A DNA stretch of 64,000 nt from Piliocolobus tephrosceles (taxonomy: Eukaryota > Chordata > Mammalia > Primates > Cercopithecidae). A program made the position numbers and the translations under genes. Below the pieces are notes generated by a model, which did no database searches, was not told the DNA's origin, and was given only the letters and a program-made list of their open reading frames with translations. The stretch spans positions 151,225,777 through 151,289,776 of the forward strand of contig NC_045438.1 in NCBI RefSeq assembly GCF_002776525.5, read 5' to 3'. Of this stretch, positions 23,274-33,890 are shown piece by piece. Position 1 is the first letter of the stretch, and the number at the start of each line of letters is the position of its first letter.

Positions 23274-23441
23274 TATAAATTAGCCTGGCATGGTGGTGTG
23301 CACCTGTAGTCCCAATTATTTGGGGGACTGAGGTGGAAGGATTACTTGAGCCTGGGAGGTCAAGGCTGCAATGAGCCATGATTGCACCACTGCACTCCAG
23401 CCTGGGTGATAAAGTGAGACCCTGTCTTAAAAAAAAAAAGA
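23121..23441 (+). mobile_element. AluJ-like with (TA)n in the linker
   Basis: Full Alu whose middle A-rich linker has expanded to (A)17(TA)10 at about 23241-23276. Confidence 0.95.
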
Positions 23442-23805
23442 ATGTAGATGACACAGGCCTTACACCCTTTGTAAAAATTAAAATAGATCATAGACCTAAA
23501 TGTAAAAATGCAAAACTATAAAATTCTTAGAATATAATATAGGAGAAAACCTAGATGATTTTGGGAATGGTGATGACTTTTTAGATATAACAGCAAAGGC
23601 ATGATTCATGAAAGAAATAATTGATATGCTGGACTTTATTAAAATTTAAAACTTCTACATGAAAGACAGTGTCAAGAGAATAAGAACATGCCATAGACCA
23701 AGAGAAAATACTTGCAAAAGACACATTTCATAAAGGACTGTTAGATAAAATATAAAAATAACTCTTAAAACTCAGAAAGCAAACAACCTAATTAGAAAAC
23801 AGGCC
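23442..23805 (+). mobile_element. Old L1M ORF2, continued
   Basis: 'tagatcatagacctaaatg', 'agaaaatacttgcaaaagac' and 'acctaattagaaaacaggc' continue the sense ORF2 C-terminal part. Confidence 0.8.
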
Positions 23806-24112
23806 AGCTGGGCGTGGTGGCTCACACCTGTAATCGGAGCACTTCGGGAGGTCAAGGTAGGTGTATTGCTTGAGCACTGGAGTTTGAGGCCAGTCTGGGA
23901 AACACAGTGAAACCCCATCTCTACATAAAATACAAAAATCAGCTGGGCATGGTGGCTTACGCCAGTACTCCCAGCTACTCAAGAGGCTGAGGTGGGAGAA
24001 TTGCCTGAGACCAGGAAGTTGGGGCTGCATTGAGCCGTGATCACACCACTGTACTTCATCCTGGGTGACAGAGTGAGACTCTATCTCAAAAAAAAAAAAA
24101 AAAAAAAAAAAG
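23806..24112 (+). mobile_element. AluJ-like, full length
   Basis: Older Alu with 'gcttgagcactggagtttg' and a (A)25 tail. The L1 sequence 'ggcca' is repeated at its right edge. Confidence 0.95.
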
Positions 24113-24299
24113 GGGGCCAAAGACCCAAAGACCTTAACAGATACCTTACTGAAGAAGAGATACCTTACTGATGACAGACAAGAATATGAAGCGTATGAAA
24201 ATATGCTTCACATCATATCAGGAAAATGCAAATTAAAGTAATAATGAGATGCCACTAACCACTTATGAAAATAGCCCATGTCCAGAACTCTGACAACAC
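24113..24299 (+). mobile_element. Old L1M ORF2 3' part, end
   Basis: 'gaaaatgcaaattaaagtaa' and 'tccagaactctgacaacacc' are sense C-terminal ORF2 text. It breaks off at about 24300, where opposite-strand L1 begins. The 3' UTR is missing. Confidence 0.75.
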
Positions 24300-24409
24300 C
24301 AAATTTTTTCAGGGGTCTTCTTTCTGTATCTGTCAGCATAACTGTGTAATTTTTCTCTTATTTTTATTAACGTGATGAATTATGTTGGTGAATTTTCAAA
24401 TTTTAAACC
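24300..24409 (-). mobile_element. Old L1M RT region, minus strand, left part
   Basis: Complement of L1 ORF2 RT sequence ('gatgaattatgttggtgaat', 'caaattttaaaccaacc'). It continues beyond the younger L1 insertion at 27436. Confidence 0.7.
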
Positions 24410-24656
24410 AACCTTGTATTTTTTTTTTTTTTTTTAGTTTAACTTTTATTTTAAGTTCATTGGGTACATGTGCAGGTTCGTTCTACAGGTAAACTTGTGT
24501 CATGGGGGTTTGCTGTACAGATTATTTTGTCACCCAGGTATTAAGCCTGGTACCCATTAGTTATTTTTTTTGATCCTCTCCTTCCTGTCACCCTTCACCC
24601 TGAAGCTGGCCCCAGTGTGTGTTGTTTCTCTCTGTGTGTACATGTGTTCTCATCGT

Positions 24657-24905
24657 TTAGCTCCCACTTATAAGTGAGAACAAGCAGTATTTGGTTTTCT
24701 GTTCCTGCGTTAGTTTGCTAAGGATAATGGCCTCCAGCTCCATCCATGTTCCTGCAAAGGACATGATCTTGTTCTTTCTTATGACTGCATAGTATTCCAT
24801 GGTGTACATGTACCACACTTTCTTTATCCAGTCTCCCATCGATGGGCATTTAGATTGATTCCATGTCTTTGCTATTATGAATAGTGCTACAATGAACATA
24901 CACAT
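24657..24905 (-). pseudogene. L1 ORF2 C-terminal fragment
   Basis: Minus frame of about 82 codons matching the ORF2 C-terminus (a Trp-Tyr-Met-Tyr-Thr-Met-Glu-Tyr-Tyr stretch is visible). The frame is broken on both sides. Confidence 0.85.
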
Positions 24906-25275
24906 GCCTGTTTCTTTAGGGTAGAATGATTTATACTCCTTTGGGTATATACCCAGTAATAGAATTGCTGGATTGAATGGTCTTTAGGTCTTTGAGGAAT
25001 GCCCACACTGTCTTCCACAATGGTTGAACTAATTTACACTCCCACTAACAATGTAAAAGCATTTCCTTTTCTCTACAACCTCGCCAGCATCTGTTTTTTT
25101 TTTTTTTTTAACTTTTTAAATGATGGTCATTCTGACTGGTATAAGATGGTATCTCATTGTGGTTTTGGTTTGCATTTTTCTGATGATCAGTGATATTGAG
25201 CATTTTTTCATGATTTTTTGGCCACATGTATATCTTCTTTTGAAAAGTGTTTGTTTATGTCCTTTGCCCACTTTT

Positions 25276-25562
25276 TTTTCTTGAGGTGGAGTTTCACTCT
25301 GTTGCCCAGGCTGGAGTGCAGTGGCACAATCCTTGTCACTGCACTCTCCAGCTCCCGGGTCCAAGTGATTCTTCTGCCTCAGCCTCCTGAATAGCTGGGA
25401 TTACAGGTGCATGCCACCATGCCTGGATAGTTTTTGTATCTTAGTAGAGATTAAGTTTCACCATGTTGGCCAGGCTGGTCTTAAACTCCTGACCTCAGAT
25501 GATCCACTCACTTTGGCCTCTCTAAGTGCTGGGATTACAGGTGTGAGCCACCATGCCCGGCC
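25276..25562 (-). mobile_element. AluS, minus strand, TSD
   Basis: Inserted in the young L1; 'tttgcccactttttt' and 'tttgcccacttttta' flank it. The left arm is slightly shortened. Confidence 0.96.
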
Positions 25563-25785
25563 ATTTGCCCACTTTTTAATGGGGTTGTTTGTTTTTTGGT
25601 GTGTAAATTTGTTTAAGTTCCTTAAAGATGCTGGATATTAGACTTTTGTCAGATGCACAATTTGCAAAATTTTTCTCCCATTCTGTGGGTTGTCTGTTCA
25701 TTCTGTTAACAGTTTCTTTTTTTTTTCTTCTGTGTGGAAGCTCTTTAGTTTAATTAGATCCCATTTGTCAATTTTTGCTTTTGTC

Positions 25786-26184
25786 TCAATTGCTGTTGGT
25801 GCGTTCATCATGAAATCTTTGCCCATTCCTGTGTCCTAAATGGTATTGCCTTCCATTCCAAAATGGTTGTCTTCCAGGGTTTTTTATAGTTTTGGGTTTT
25901 ACATTTAAGGCTTTAATCCATCTTGAGTTAATTTTTATATATGTTGTAAGGAAGGGGTCCAGTTTCAATCTTCTGTGTATGGCTAGCCAGTTATCCCAGC
26001 ACGGGGAATCCTTTCCCCATTGCTTATTTTTGTCAGCTTTGTAGAAGATCAGATAGTTGAAGGTGTGCAGCATTATTTCTGGGTTCTCTGTTCTGTTCCA
26101 TTGGTCTATGTGTCTGCTTTTGGACCAGTACCATGTTGTTTTGGTTACTTTAGCCTTGTAGTGTAGTTTGAAGTTGGGTAGCAT
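25786..26184 (-). pseudogene. L1 ORF2 fragment downstream of RT
   Basis: Minus frame of about 132 codons. It shows the conserved Trp-rich run near 'WYWSKSRHIDQWNR', typical of the L1 ORF2 region after the RT. Ends in stops. Confidence 0.9.
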
Positions 26185-26500
26185 GATGCCTCCAGCTTTG
26201 TTCTTTTTGCTTAGGATTGCCTTGGCTATTCAGGCTCTTTTTTTGGTTCCATATGAATTTTATTTAAAATAGTTTTTTTCTAGTTCAGTGAAGAATGTAA
26301 TTGGTAGTTTATTAGGAATAACATTGAATCTATAAATTGCTTTGGGCAGTATGGCCATTTTAACAAAATTGATTCTTCCTATCCATGGGCATGGAATGTT
26401 TTTTCATTTGTTTGTGTCATCTCTGATTTCTTTGAGCAGTGTTTTGTAGTTCTTCTTGTAGAGACTTTTAACCTTTCTGGTTAGCTGTATTCTTAGTTTG

Positions 26501-26502
<2 letters not shown>

Positions 26503-26540
<38 letters not shown>
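26503..26540. repeat. (TG)n microsatellite
   Basis: Nineteen uninterrupted TG units inside the younger L1, breaking its ORF2 frame. Confidence 0.98.
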
Positions 26541-26543
<3 letters not shown>

Positions 26544-26579
26544 TGTGAATGGGATTGCATTCCTGATTTGACCCTTGGC

Positions 26580-27116
26580 TTAACTGTTGTTGGTGTACAG
26601 GAATGCTAGTGATTTTTGTACATTGATTTTGTATCCTGAGAATTTGCTGAAGTTGTTTATCAACTTAAGAAGCTCTTGGGCTGAATCTGTGGAGTTTTCT
26701 ATATATAGGATCATGTTGCCTGCAAACAGGGACAGTTTGACTTCTTGTCTTCCTATTTGGATGCCCTTTATTTCTTTCTCTTGCCTAATTGCTCTGGCCA
26801 GGATTTCCAATACTATGTTGAATAGGAGTGGTGAGATAGGGCACCTTTGTCTTGTGCTAGTTTTCAAGGGGAATGCTTCCAGCTTTTGCCCATTCAGTAT
26901 GATGTTGGTTGTGGATTTGTCATAAATGGCTCTTATTATTTTGAGGTACGTTCCTTCAGTACCTAGTTTATTGAGAATTTTTAACATAAAATGATGCTGA
27001 ATTTTATCAAAAGCCTTTTCTGCATCTATTGAGATAATCACGTGTTTTTTGTCTTTAGTTCTGTTTATGTGATGAATAACATTTATTGATTTGCATGTGT
27101 TGAACCAACCTTGCAT
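26580..27116 (-). pseudogene. L1 ORF2 reverse transcriptase fragment, catalytic motif lost
   Basis: Minus frame of about 178 codons covering the L1 RT palm. An 'SIDAEKAFD' stretch near residue 29 carries the first catalytic Asp, and 'SPLLFN' lies near residue 95. The normally invariant Phe-Ala-Asp-Asp is replaced by FAGN at about residues 131-134, removing both catalytic Asp residues. The upstream RT part continues in another frame at 27174-27377. It is an inactive relic of a LINE-1 polymerase that once performed target-primed reverse transcription. The open length reflects the modest age of this copy, not selection. Confidence 0.93.
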
Positions 27117-27173
27117 TCTAGGGGTAAAGCCTACTTGACCTTGGTAGATAAGCTTTTTGATGTGCTGCTGGAT

Positions 27174-27377
27174 TCAGTTTACCAGTATTTTGTTGAAGAT
27201 TTTTGCATTGATGTTCATCAAGGATGTTGACCTGAAGTTTTCTTTTTTTGTTGTGTCTCTGTCTGATTTTGATATCAAGATGATACTAGCCTCGTGGAAT
27301 GAGTTAGGGAGGAGTTCCTCCTCCTCAGTTTTTTGGAATAGTTTCAGCAGTAATGGTACCAGCTCTTCTTTGTACAT
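27174..27377 (-). pseudogene. L1 ORF2 RT N-terminal fragment
   Basis: Minus frame of about 67 codons encoding the start of the RT domain ('LPNSFHEASIILISKSD' is the recognisable run), frame-shifted relative to 26580-27116. Confidence 0.88.
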
Positions 27378-27435
27378 CTAGTAGAATTCAGCTGTGACTC
27401 CATCTGGTCCTGGGCTTTTTTTGAAACCTTGTATT

Positions 27436-28530
27436 CCTGAAATAGAAATTTATTGTTTACTTTCCAAATATTTGGGTTTTAAAGTTATATTTCTATTCAA
27501 TAATAAATTAAAAATATATTGAAATATATATTGAAATATATATTATATTTATATTTTGAAAAAACTTAAAAATATATTGAATATATTTTATTACTGATTT
27601 CTAGTTTCATTCCACTGTGGTCAGAAAACATATCCTGAATAACTAAAATCTCTGAATTTTGGTGAGACCTGCTTTATGGACCAGTGCATGGTCAATTTTG
27701 ATAGACGTTTTCTATACATTTAAATATATATTCTGCTGTTGTAGGTAAGTGTTCTGTGTATCCCAAATGATCCAAGTTTGTCAATCATGTTGTTCAGATC
27801 TTCTATATCCTTACTGATATTTTTCCTGCTTGATCTTTCAGTTACTGAGACAGACAGTTAACTTCTCCCACTATGATTATAGATTTGCTTATTTTTCCTT
27901 TATGTCTGTCAAAATTATCTTTATGTGTTCTCAATTCATGTTAAATGTATAAAACTTACAATTATTATATATCATTTTGTTCCTTTTTATCTCTATTAAT
28001 GTTTCTTACCTTAAAGTCTACTTTGAAAGATATTGGTATGCTAGAACACTAGTTTTATTTTGCTTAGTGTTTTTGTGGTATTTCTTTTTCCATCTTTTCT
28101 ATTCAACTTTTCTTTTTTCTTACGTTTAAAGTGTGTTTCTTAAAAGTCGCATATAGTTGGATTGCATTTATTTTAATTCAATTTGACAATATTTTAAGTT
28201 GAGTATGTAGTCTGTTTACATTTAATGTGATTCTAGATATGGATACCTTTGGGGTATAGTTGCCATTTTATTATTGATTTCTGTTTCTGCTACATCTGTT
28301 CTATGTTCCTCAGTCTCCTTTCTTTCATTCATTTGTGCTCATCAGATATTTCTTTTCTCTTTGTACTCTTTGCCAACACCACCACCACCACCTCCACCAC
28401 CCATAGGTATGTTAGTTCTATTTTCTTTTACTAGGGGTTATCCTTGAGATTACAGAATGTACCCTTGACTCATTTAAGTCTAATATAGAATCATATTTTT
28501 ACCTCTTCATAGAAAATGATAAAACTTCAG
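27436..28530 (-). mobile_element. Old L1M ORF2 endonuclease region, minus strand
   Basis: Complement of ORF2 endonuclease text ('cactatgattatagatttgc', 'ttcattccactgtggtcag', 'ttaaagtctactttgaaag'). AT-rich expansion at 27480-27600 and a (CCA)n run at 28375-28402. It resumes after the Alu at 28847. Confidence 0.75.
28375..28402. repeat. (CCA)n simple repeat
   Basis: About nine CCA/TCC triplets within the old L1. Confidence 0.95.
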
Positions 28531-28846
28531 GGCCAGGCATGGTGGCTCACACCTGTAATCCCAGCACTTTGGGAGGCCAAGGCAGGTGGATCACCTGAGG
28601 TCAGGAGTTCGAGACCAGCCTGACCAACATGGTGAAACCTCATCTCTACTAAAAATACAAAAATTAACCAGGTGTGGTGGCATGCACCTGTAATCTCAAC
28701 TACTCAGGAGGCTGAGGCAGGAGAATCGCTTGAACCCAAGAGACAATGGTTGCAGTGAGCCAAGATCATGCCACTGCATTCCAGTCTGGGCAACAAGAGC
28801 GAAACTCCATCTCAGGAAAACAGACAAACAAGCAAACAAGAAAAAA
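28531..28846 (+). mobile_element. AluS, full length
   Basis: From 'ggccaggcatggtggctcac' to an (AAAC)n tail. 'aaaacttcag' on the left and 'aaacgcttcag' on the right are a diverged target duplication. Confidence 0.96.
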
Positions 28847-29290
28847 ACGCTTCAGAACACTTTAACTCTACCTGTCCCTGCATCCCTTTTGTGCTATTAC
28901 TATCATTAATTTTAATTCTCTCTCATATATGAGTGCTATAAAATGTTATTCGTTTTATACAGTCAATTTTTATATAGCTTTATCCACATTTTCCCTTTCC
29001 TGTTGCTTTTCATTTCTTCCTGCATTTATGTAGATCACGTATATGCGATCATTTTCCTTCCTCTTGAAGAAATTCCTTTCATATGTCTTTTATTATGGGT
29101 TTACTTATAACAAATTATCTCCATTTGTGTTTATTTAGAAGTATGTTAATTTTACCTTTTCTTTTGTCATTTTTTGGTGCCAGATGTAAAAAACTAGGTT
29201 AGCAGTTACTTTCTTTTATTATTTGAAAAGTGTCGTTCCACTGTCTTTTAGTTTCCAACATTTCTGATGCATTTCATTCTTTCTGAGATG
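28847..29290 (-). mobile_element. Old L1M ORF1-ORF2 junction region, minus strand
   Basis: Continuation of the minus-strand L1. The complement of 'ccactgtcttttagtttcc' (29239-29257) belongs to the 3' end of ORF1. At about 29290 the sequence switches to plus-strand L1 5' material. Confidence 0.65.
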
Positions 29291-29294
29291 ACTT

Positions 29295-30545
29295 TTCTTT
29301 TTCTTTCCCACAGAGGACAAACAGAGAACATGGTGGGAGAATCCTGTTTGATGACATAAGATAGCTACCGAGGCACTGAGTGATTGTAGGACTAAAATAC
29401 AGAAGAAAGAGGGAACTCTGAGAGCTGGACTCAGTATTTGTGGCTGCTTTCTTTTGGAAATAGCTGTTGGTTTCAGAAGAGGCAGCTAATCATCTGAGAA
29501 AAGCTCTCCACTAACTCATAAACCTTAGAGGAGAAAATATAGAGATCCAGGGATGCCAAGAGTGGAGAATACACTGGAAACTCTTCCCTAAGCTTTGGTT
29601 TGAGACCCTGAAGAACTACATCTTAGAAGAAAGAGTAAACCAAATGTACCTCAGTTTTGAATAGTCTCAATCTTTGATTGGATTAAGGTGATTTGGGATT
29701 GCTAATGCCTTAGCCTAGCCTGTTACAAGTAAATATAAAACCCTCCGGAGGAAGATAACATCATCCAGAACCTAAAATAATCTTTACCATCTTTCACATC
29801 TAATGTGCCATGTATGACAAAAATTAACCAGTTACTGGAGGAGACAACATAACATGGTCAAAAAACCCACAAAAACCCAAGAGAAATAATTAAAAAAAGA
29901 AATAAACCTACAGATAATGGAATATGAAATAAGATTTTAAAAGTTCAATTTTGAAAAAGCAGATGAGAATTTTGACAGATGAATAGAAAACATGAAAAGA
30001 ACCAAATTTTAGAAGAATTTTAGAAGTATTTTAGAAGTAAAAAAATACAAGAGCTGAAATTAAGAACCCAGTAGATGACTTTATTAGCAGATTTGACTCA
30101 GATGAAAAGAGATTAGTGGAAGATAATATCTGTTTTGAATCTTAGAACAACAGCAGTAAACAAAAAGTAGAAAACACTAAAAAGTGTATAAGAGACATAG
30201 AGCATATAGTGAGAAGGTCAACATATATGTTATTGAAGTCTTGGAAGAGGAGGAGAGAGAGTTGATGGGGCAGAAGCAGTATATGAAGAGATAAATGACT
30301 GAGAATTAAAAAAAAAAAATTACAAATCCCAGAAAGATCTCAAGCCATAGACATAAGAAACATTAAAAACCTCAGCTAAACATATCACAGTGAAACTGCT
30401 GAAAAAAAGGAGAAAAACAATATTTCAAGCAGCCAGAGAGAAAACAATAAGAGTAACAGATGATTCTTTTAATAGACCAGTGGAAGTCAGGAGCAGTAGA
30501 ATGAAACATTCAAAGTTCTTACATAAAATAACCAACTTCTGCTTT
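29295..30545 (+). mobile_element. L1M 5' UTR and ORF1, plus strand (apparent 5' inversion)
   Basis: Plus-strand text in ORF1 order: 'aagagctgaaattaagaacc', 'agtgagaaggtcaacatat', 'tcacagtgaaactgctg', 'gcagccagagagaaaacaa', ending in ORF1 3' text near 30480-30520. It abuts minus-strand ORF1-ORF2 at 29290, the geometry of a 5'-inverted L1. All frames are broken. Confidence 0.65.
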
Positions 30546-30830
30546 TGGCAGGACACACCCGCTTATCTTTGGCTGACTAGGTGTAGCTCTGCTCCATCTG
30601 TCTGTCATCCTGCTCCTAGGTCCAGCAGGCTAGGTTGAGCATATTCTTCTCACGGTTAATGGCAGACAAACAGGAGAGCAAGCAAATAGATGCAAGCACC
30701 TTTTAAGCCTCTGCTCATGCCACATCTGTTAAGATTTCATTGGCCAAAGCAAGTCACATGACTAAATTCCTAATCAAAGGATAAGGAAGTATGTTCTGCC
30801 ATTTGACAAGAAGGACTGTGAAGTCATGTA
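30546..30830. repeat. Ancient repeat, family unresolved
   Basis: 'ttcattggccaaagcaagtc' followed by 'acatgactaaattcc' is a recognisable dispersed motif pair of an old mammalian repeat. The sequence at 62300-62700 may belong to the same family. I cannot name it. Confidence 0.4.
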
Positions 30831-31241
30831 GATAAATGCATGGTAAGAAGAAAGGTAAAGAATTGGAGCCACCAGTGCAGTGCATCACAAAGTAACCAGT
30901 GAAAAGGAACTCTACAGATCAATTTTTTGTGGCCTGTTTCTCTGGACAGAAATGCAGTCAGAATTATCTAAATAATTCTAGCTGTTCTGACAAAATCTAA
31001 AGAGATTTGGGGCATAGAAAGTGTTTAAACACTCGGTTTATACTTTCAGAAAGCACATGCCTCATAGCACAGGTGCTTTCACTAAACTCTAAGAGCATCT
31101 CTTTTTGCAGGACAGGGGGTAAATTAAGGGCTATGGGGGGCTGTATTTCCTCTTTAAAATATGGGAGTGATAGTAAATTGAGATTGTAAATATGAAATGT
31201 GGTAACATCTTTGTTATGCAAACTAACAACAAGCACTATGT
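30831..31241. other. No gene recognised
   Basis: Non-repeat sequence; the opposite overlapping frames at 30997-31272 have no homology signs. Confidence 0.55.
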
Positions 31242-31351
31242 AGCCAGGTGTGGTGCACACCTGTAGGTCCAACTACTCGGGAGGCTGGGGCAGGAGGAGT
31301 GTTTGAGGCTGCAGTGAACTATTATTGCACCACTGCACTCCAGACTAGGTG
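31242..31351 (+). mobile_element. FLAM-like free left Alu monomer
   Basis: 'agccaggtgtggtgcacacc' to 'cactgcactccagactagg', about 110 bases with the left-monomer layout only. No A tail remains before the next Alu piece. Confidence 0.75.
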
Positions 31352-31353
31352 AC

Positions 31354-31600
31354 CCAAGATGGGTGGATCACCCGAGGTTGAAACCAGTCTGGCTAACATG
31401 GGGAAACCCCATCCCAGTAAAAATACAAAAACTAGCCAGGCATGGTGGCACATGCCTGTAGTCCTAGCTACTCAGGAGGCTAAAGCAGGAGATTGGCTTG
31501 ACCCCGGGAGGTGGAGGTTGCAGTGAGCCAAGATTGTGCCACTGTATTCCAGCCTGGGCGACAGGGCAAGACTCCATCTCAAAAAGAAAAGGAAAGTTAA
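31354..31600 (+). mobile_element. Alu lacking its 5' end
   Basis: Starts inside the left arm at 'gatgggtggatcacccgag' and runs to 'agactccatctc' plus a tail. The first roughly 50 bases are missing at the join with the FLAM. Confidence 0.92.
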
Positions 31601-31613
31601 AAAAAAAATTTAA

Positions 31614-31936
31614 GGCCGGGCGCGGTGGCTCAAGCCTGTAATCCCAGCACTTTGGGAGGCCGAGACGGGTGGATCATGAGGTCGGGAGATCGAGACCATC
31701 CTGGCTAACATGGTGAAACCCCGTCTCTACTAAAAAATACAAAAAACTAGCCGAGCGAGGTGGTGGGCGCCTGTAGTCCCAGCTACTCGGGAGGCTGAGG
31801 CAGGACAATGGCGTAAAACCGGGAGGCGTAGCTTGCAGTGAGCTGAGATCCGGCCACTGCACTCCAGCCTGGGCGACAGAGTGCCAGACTCCGTCTCAAA
31901 AAAAAAAACAAAAACAAAAAAAAAACAAACAAAAAA
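31614..31936 (+). mobile_element. AluY of Old World monkey type
   Basis: Very young-looking Alu: 'ggctcaagcctgtaatccc', 'cttgcagtgagctgagatcc' followed by 'ggccactgcac', the AluYR hallmark. The long tail alternates A-runs with C. Confidence 0.96.
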
Positions 31937-31937
31937 A

Positions 31938-32030
31938 CAAATGTAAAAGCACTGTAGGCCGGGCTCGTGCCTAAAAAAAAAAAAAAAAAAAAAACAAATG
32001 TGAAAGCACTGTAGGCCGGGCTCGTGCCTA
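31938..32030. repeat. 36-bp direct duplication around a poly(A)
   Basis: The 36-base unit starting 'caaatgtaaaagcactgtag' occurs at 31938-31973 and 31995-32030 with one mismatch, separated by about 21 A residues. The unit includes the first bases of the Alu that starts at 32014. Confidence 0.95.
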
Positions 32031-32283
32031 TCATCCCTGTACTTTGAGAGGCCGATCACTTGAGGTCAGGAGTTCAAGACCAGCCTGGTCAACACGGTGA
32101 AACCCTGTCTCTACTAAAAATACAAAAATTTAGACGGGCGTGGTGGTGTGCACCTGTAGTTCCACCTACTTCGGAGGCTGAGACAGGAGAATCACTTGAA
32201 CCCGGGAAGCAGAGGTTGCAGTGAGTTGAGATTGTGCAACTGTACTCCAGTCTGGGCAATAAGAACAAAACTCCATTTAAAAA
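32014..32283 (+). mobile_element. AluS, with short deletion near the head
   Basis: Begins 'ggccgggctcgtgccta', missing the usual 'ggtggctca' segment, and runs to 'acaaaactccattt' with a short tail. Confidence 0.94.
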
Positions 32284-32739
32284 AATTAGTATTGCTATAA
32301 TGAGCCTATTGACCAAAAAGAATAAGGCAGAAAATGCATAAATGTGATTCAAATTTCATGTGTTAAGACATTGAGGCCATTTCCCCACTCTGTGCAAGAA
32401 GAAGGAAGCAAAGTACATTCTAGTACATATGGGTTTGAATCACTTGTACTTACTTACGTAGAGATAGGCAAGAGAAAAGAGTCAGGACAAAAAGAAATTA
32501 GCCAAAGTGATCCTCAAAGGGATTTCTTGGGCATTGAAGGCAGTGTGGGGTAAAGCTGTGCTTCTCAAACTGGTCCATGATGTGCCCTTAGCAGTGAAGT
32601 GAACATGCAGCAGCACATACCCCTGGACCATCTAAGCTGGCTATCCCAAGCATAAACTTCTAGTGAGATTTGTGTTCTCTTTAAAAAGTCGTGTGAATTT
32701 GGTTTTCTCCTGCAATAATGAATAATAATTGCATTTTTA
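32284..32739. other. No gene recognised
   Basis: Non-repeat sequence with no supported exon. Confidence 0.55.
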
Positions 32740-32833
32740 TTTCTTCCTGCTCCTCCTCCTCCCCCTCCTCTTCTTCCTCCCTCCCTTCCGTCCTTCCTTT
32801 CTTCCTTTCTTTCTTTCTTTCCTTTCTTCCTTC

Positions 32834-32888
<55 letters not shown>

Positions 32889-33009
32889 TTCTTTCTTCCT
32901 TTCTTCCTTTCTTCCTTTCTTTCCTTCTTTCTCTTCCTTCCTTCCTTCCTTCCTTCCTTCCTTCCTTCCTTCCTTTCTTTCTCTCTCTCTCTCTCTTTCT
33001 TTCTTTCTT
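32740..33009. repeat. 270-bp polypyrimidine tract (TTTC/TTCC)n
   Basis: Nearly pure C/T on the plus strand: TCC-rich at the left, then (CTTT)n, mixed CTTT/CTTC, (CTTC)n and (CT)n. It directly precedes the minus-strand AluJ at 33010 and is most likely that Alu's expanded A-rich tail. Long frames across it are repeat artefacts. Confidence 0.97.
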
Positions 33010-33277
33010 AATAGTCTTGCTCTGTCACCCAGACTGGAATGCAGTGGCAAGATTATAGGTCACTGCAGCCTCAAACTCCTAGGCTAAAGTAATCCTCCTA
33101 CCACAGGCTCCCAAGTAGCTAGAACTAAAGGCCCAGCTAGCTTTATTCTTTATTAGTTTGAAGAGAAGGGGCCTTGCTTTGTTGCCCAGACTGGTCTCAA
33201 ACTCCTGGCCCCAAGTAATCCTACCACTTCAGCCTCTCAAAGTGCTGGGATTAAAGGCATGAGTCCCTGAGTCTGGT
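33010..33277 (-). mobile_element. AluJ, minus strand
   Basis: Diverged complement of an Alu: 'agtcttgctctgtcaccc' to 'ggcatgagtccctgagtctg'. Confidence 0.93.
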
Positions 33278-33890
33278 CTAACATGTCTATTTTTTAATAA
33301 AGCATTTGTTTGCATCCTCACCTTAAGGTAATATGCAAGATTTAGGAAAAAGTGGCATATTTCTGCTACAGCTTGGAGTGTTTTCTGGCACATAAATGTA
33401 TATCCACTAGGATTGGGGGCTTCTGCCAGGGGGACTAGGTTTTATTCTTGTCTTTGCCACTAGTTTATGCTGGTGCTGGAACAGTCTGAATGGCCAAGAT
33501 CTCAGTTTCCTTACCTTTATCAGGAGATTGGACTAGACCATCTCTAAGATTCCTTCCAGTTTGAGACCCCACGACTCTCTTCCAGCTAACTAAGTTCAAT
33601 CTTGGTATTTGCTAACTAAATTCAACCTTGGTATTCACTTTTGAACAGGCATTCTCCTTGAGCCCCTCTACCGTCAATCAGGCATATCTGGGGCTCATTT
33701 GAATGATCCATCCTTAAGGATGAGAGTCAATTTTCCCTTACAAGTGGATCACGTAGATTGGTAGAGTCCACTTTGCATACAACCAGGTATGGTTTCTCAT
33801 AATAAGACAATGCAAAGCAGCAACAATAAGATTGGCTGGGAAGGTGTGTATCCTAAATAATCAAATTAGAGAGAATACCAAGAGAACCTT
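33278..33890. other. No gene; possible MIR-class fragment
   Basis: 'atctcagtttccttaccttt' and 'gattccttccagtttgagac' (about 33500-33570) resemble the tail of a minus-strand MIR-class SINE. The rest is unassigned. 'taactaaattcaacctt'-like text near 33590-33630 occurs twice as a small direct repeat. Confidence 0.45.

Larger units (their letters stand above)
24421..27424 (-). mobile_element. Younger L1 (L1PA/L1PB age), 5'-truncated, 11-bp TSD
   Basis: A 3 kb L1 on the minus strand. The poly(T) at 24421-24436 is its poly(A) tail, followed by complement of the 3' UTR ('gtacatgtgcaggttcg') and ORF2 through the RT domain. The 11-base target 'aaccttgtatt' is perfect at 24410-24420 and 27425-27435, fixing both borders. 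It is truncated inside ORF2 (no endonuclease, ORF1 or promoter) and has an Alu at 25276-25562, so it cannot be mobile. It landed in an older minus-strand L1. Confidence 0.95.

Noticed and set aside
31242..31351. 7SL RNA gene or pseudogene
   Set aside because: Only the Alu-monomer portion is present, with FLAM-type layout and no 7SL S domain.
32565..33058. Long frames encoding poly-Lys/Glu/Arg or poly-Ser/Phe/Leu
   Set aside because: They are translations of the C/T simple repeat; all frames of such a tract stay open.
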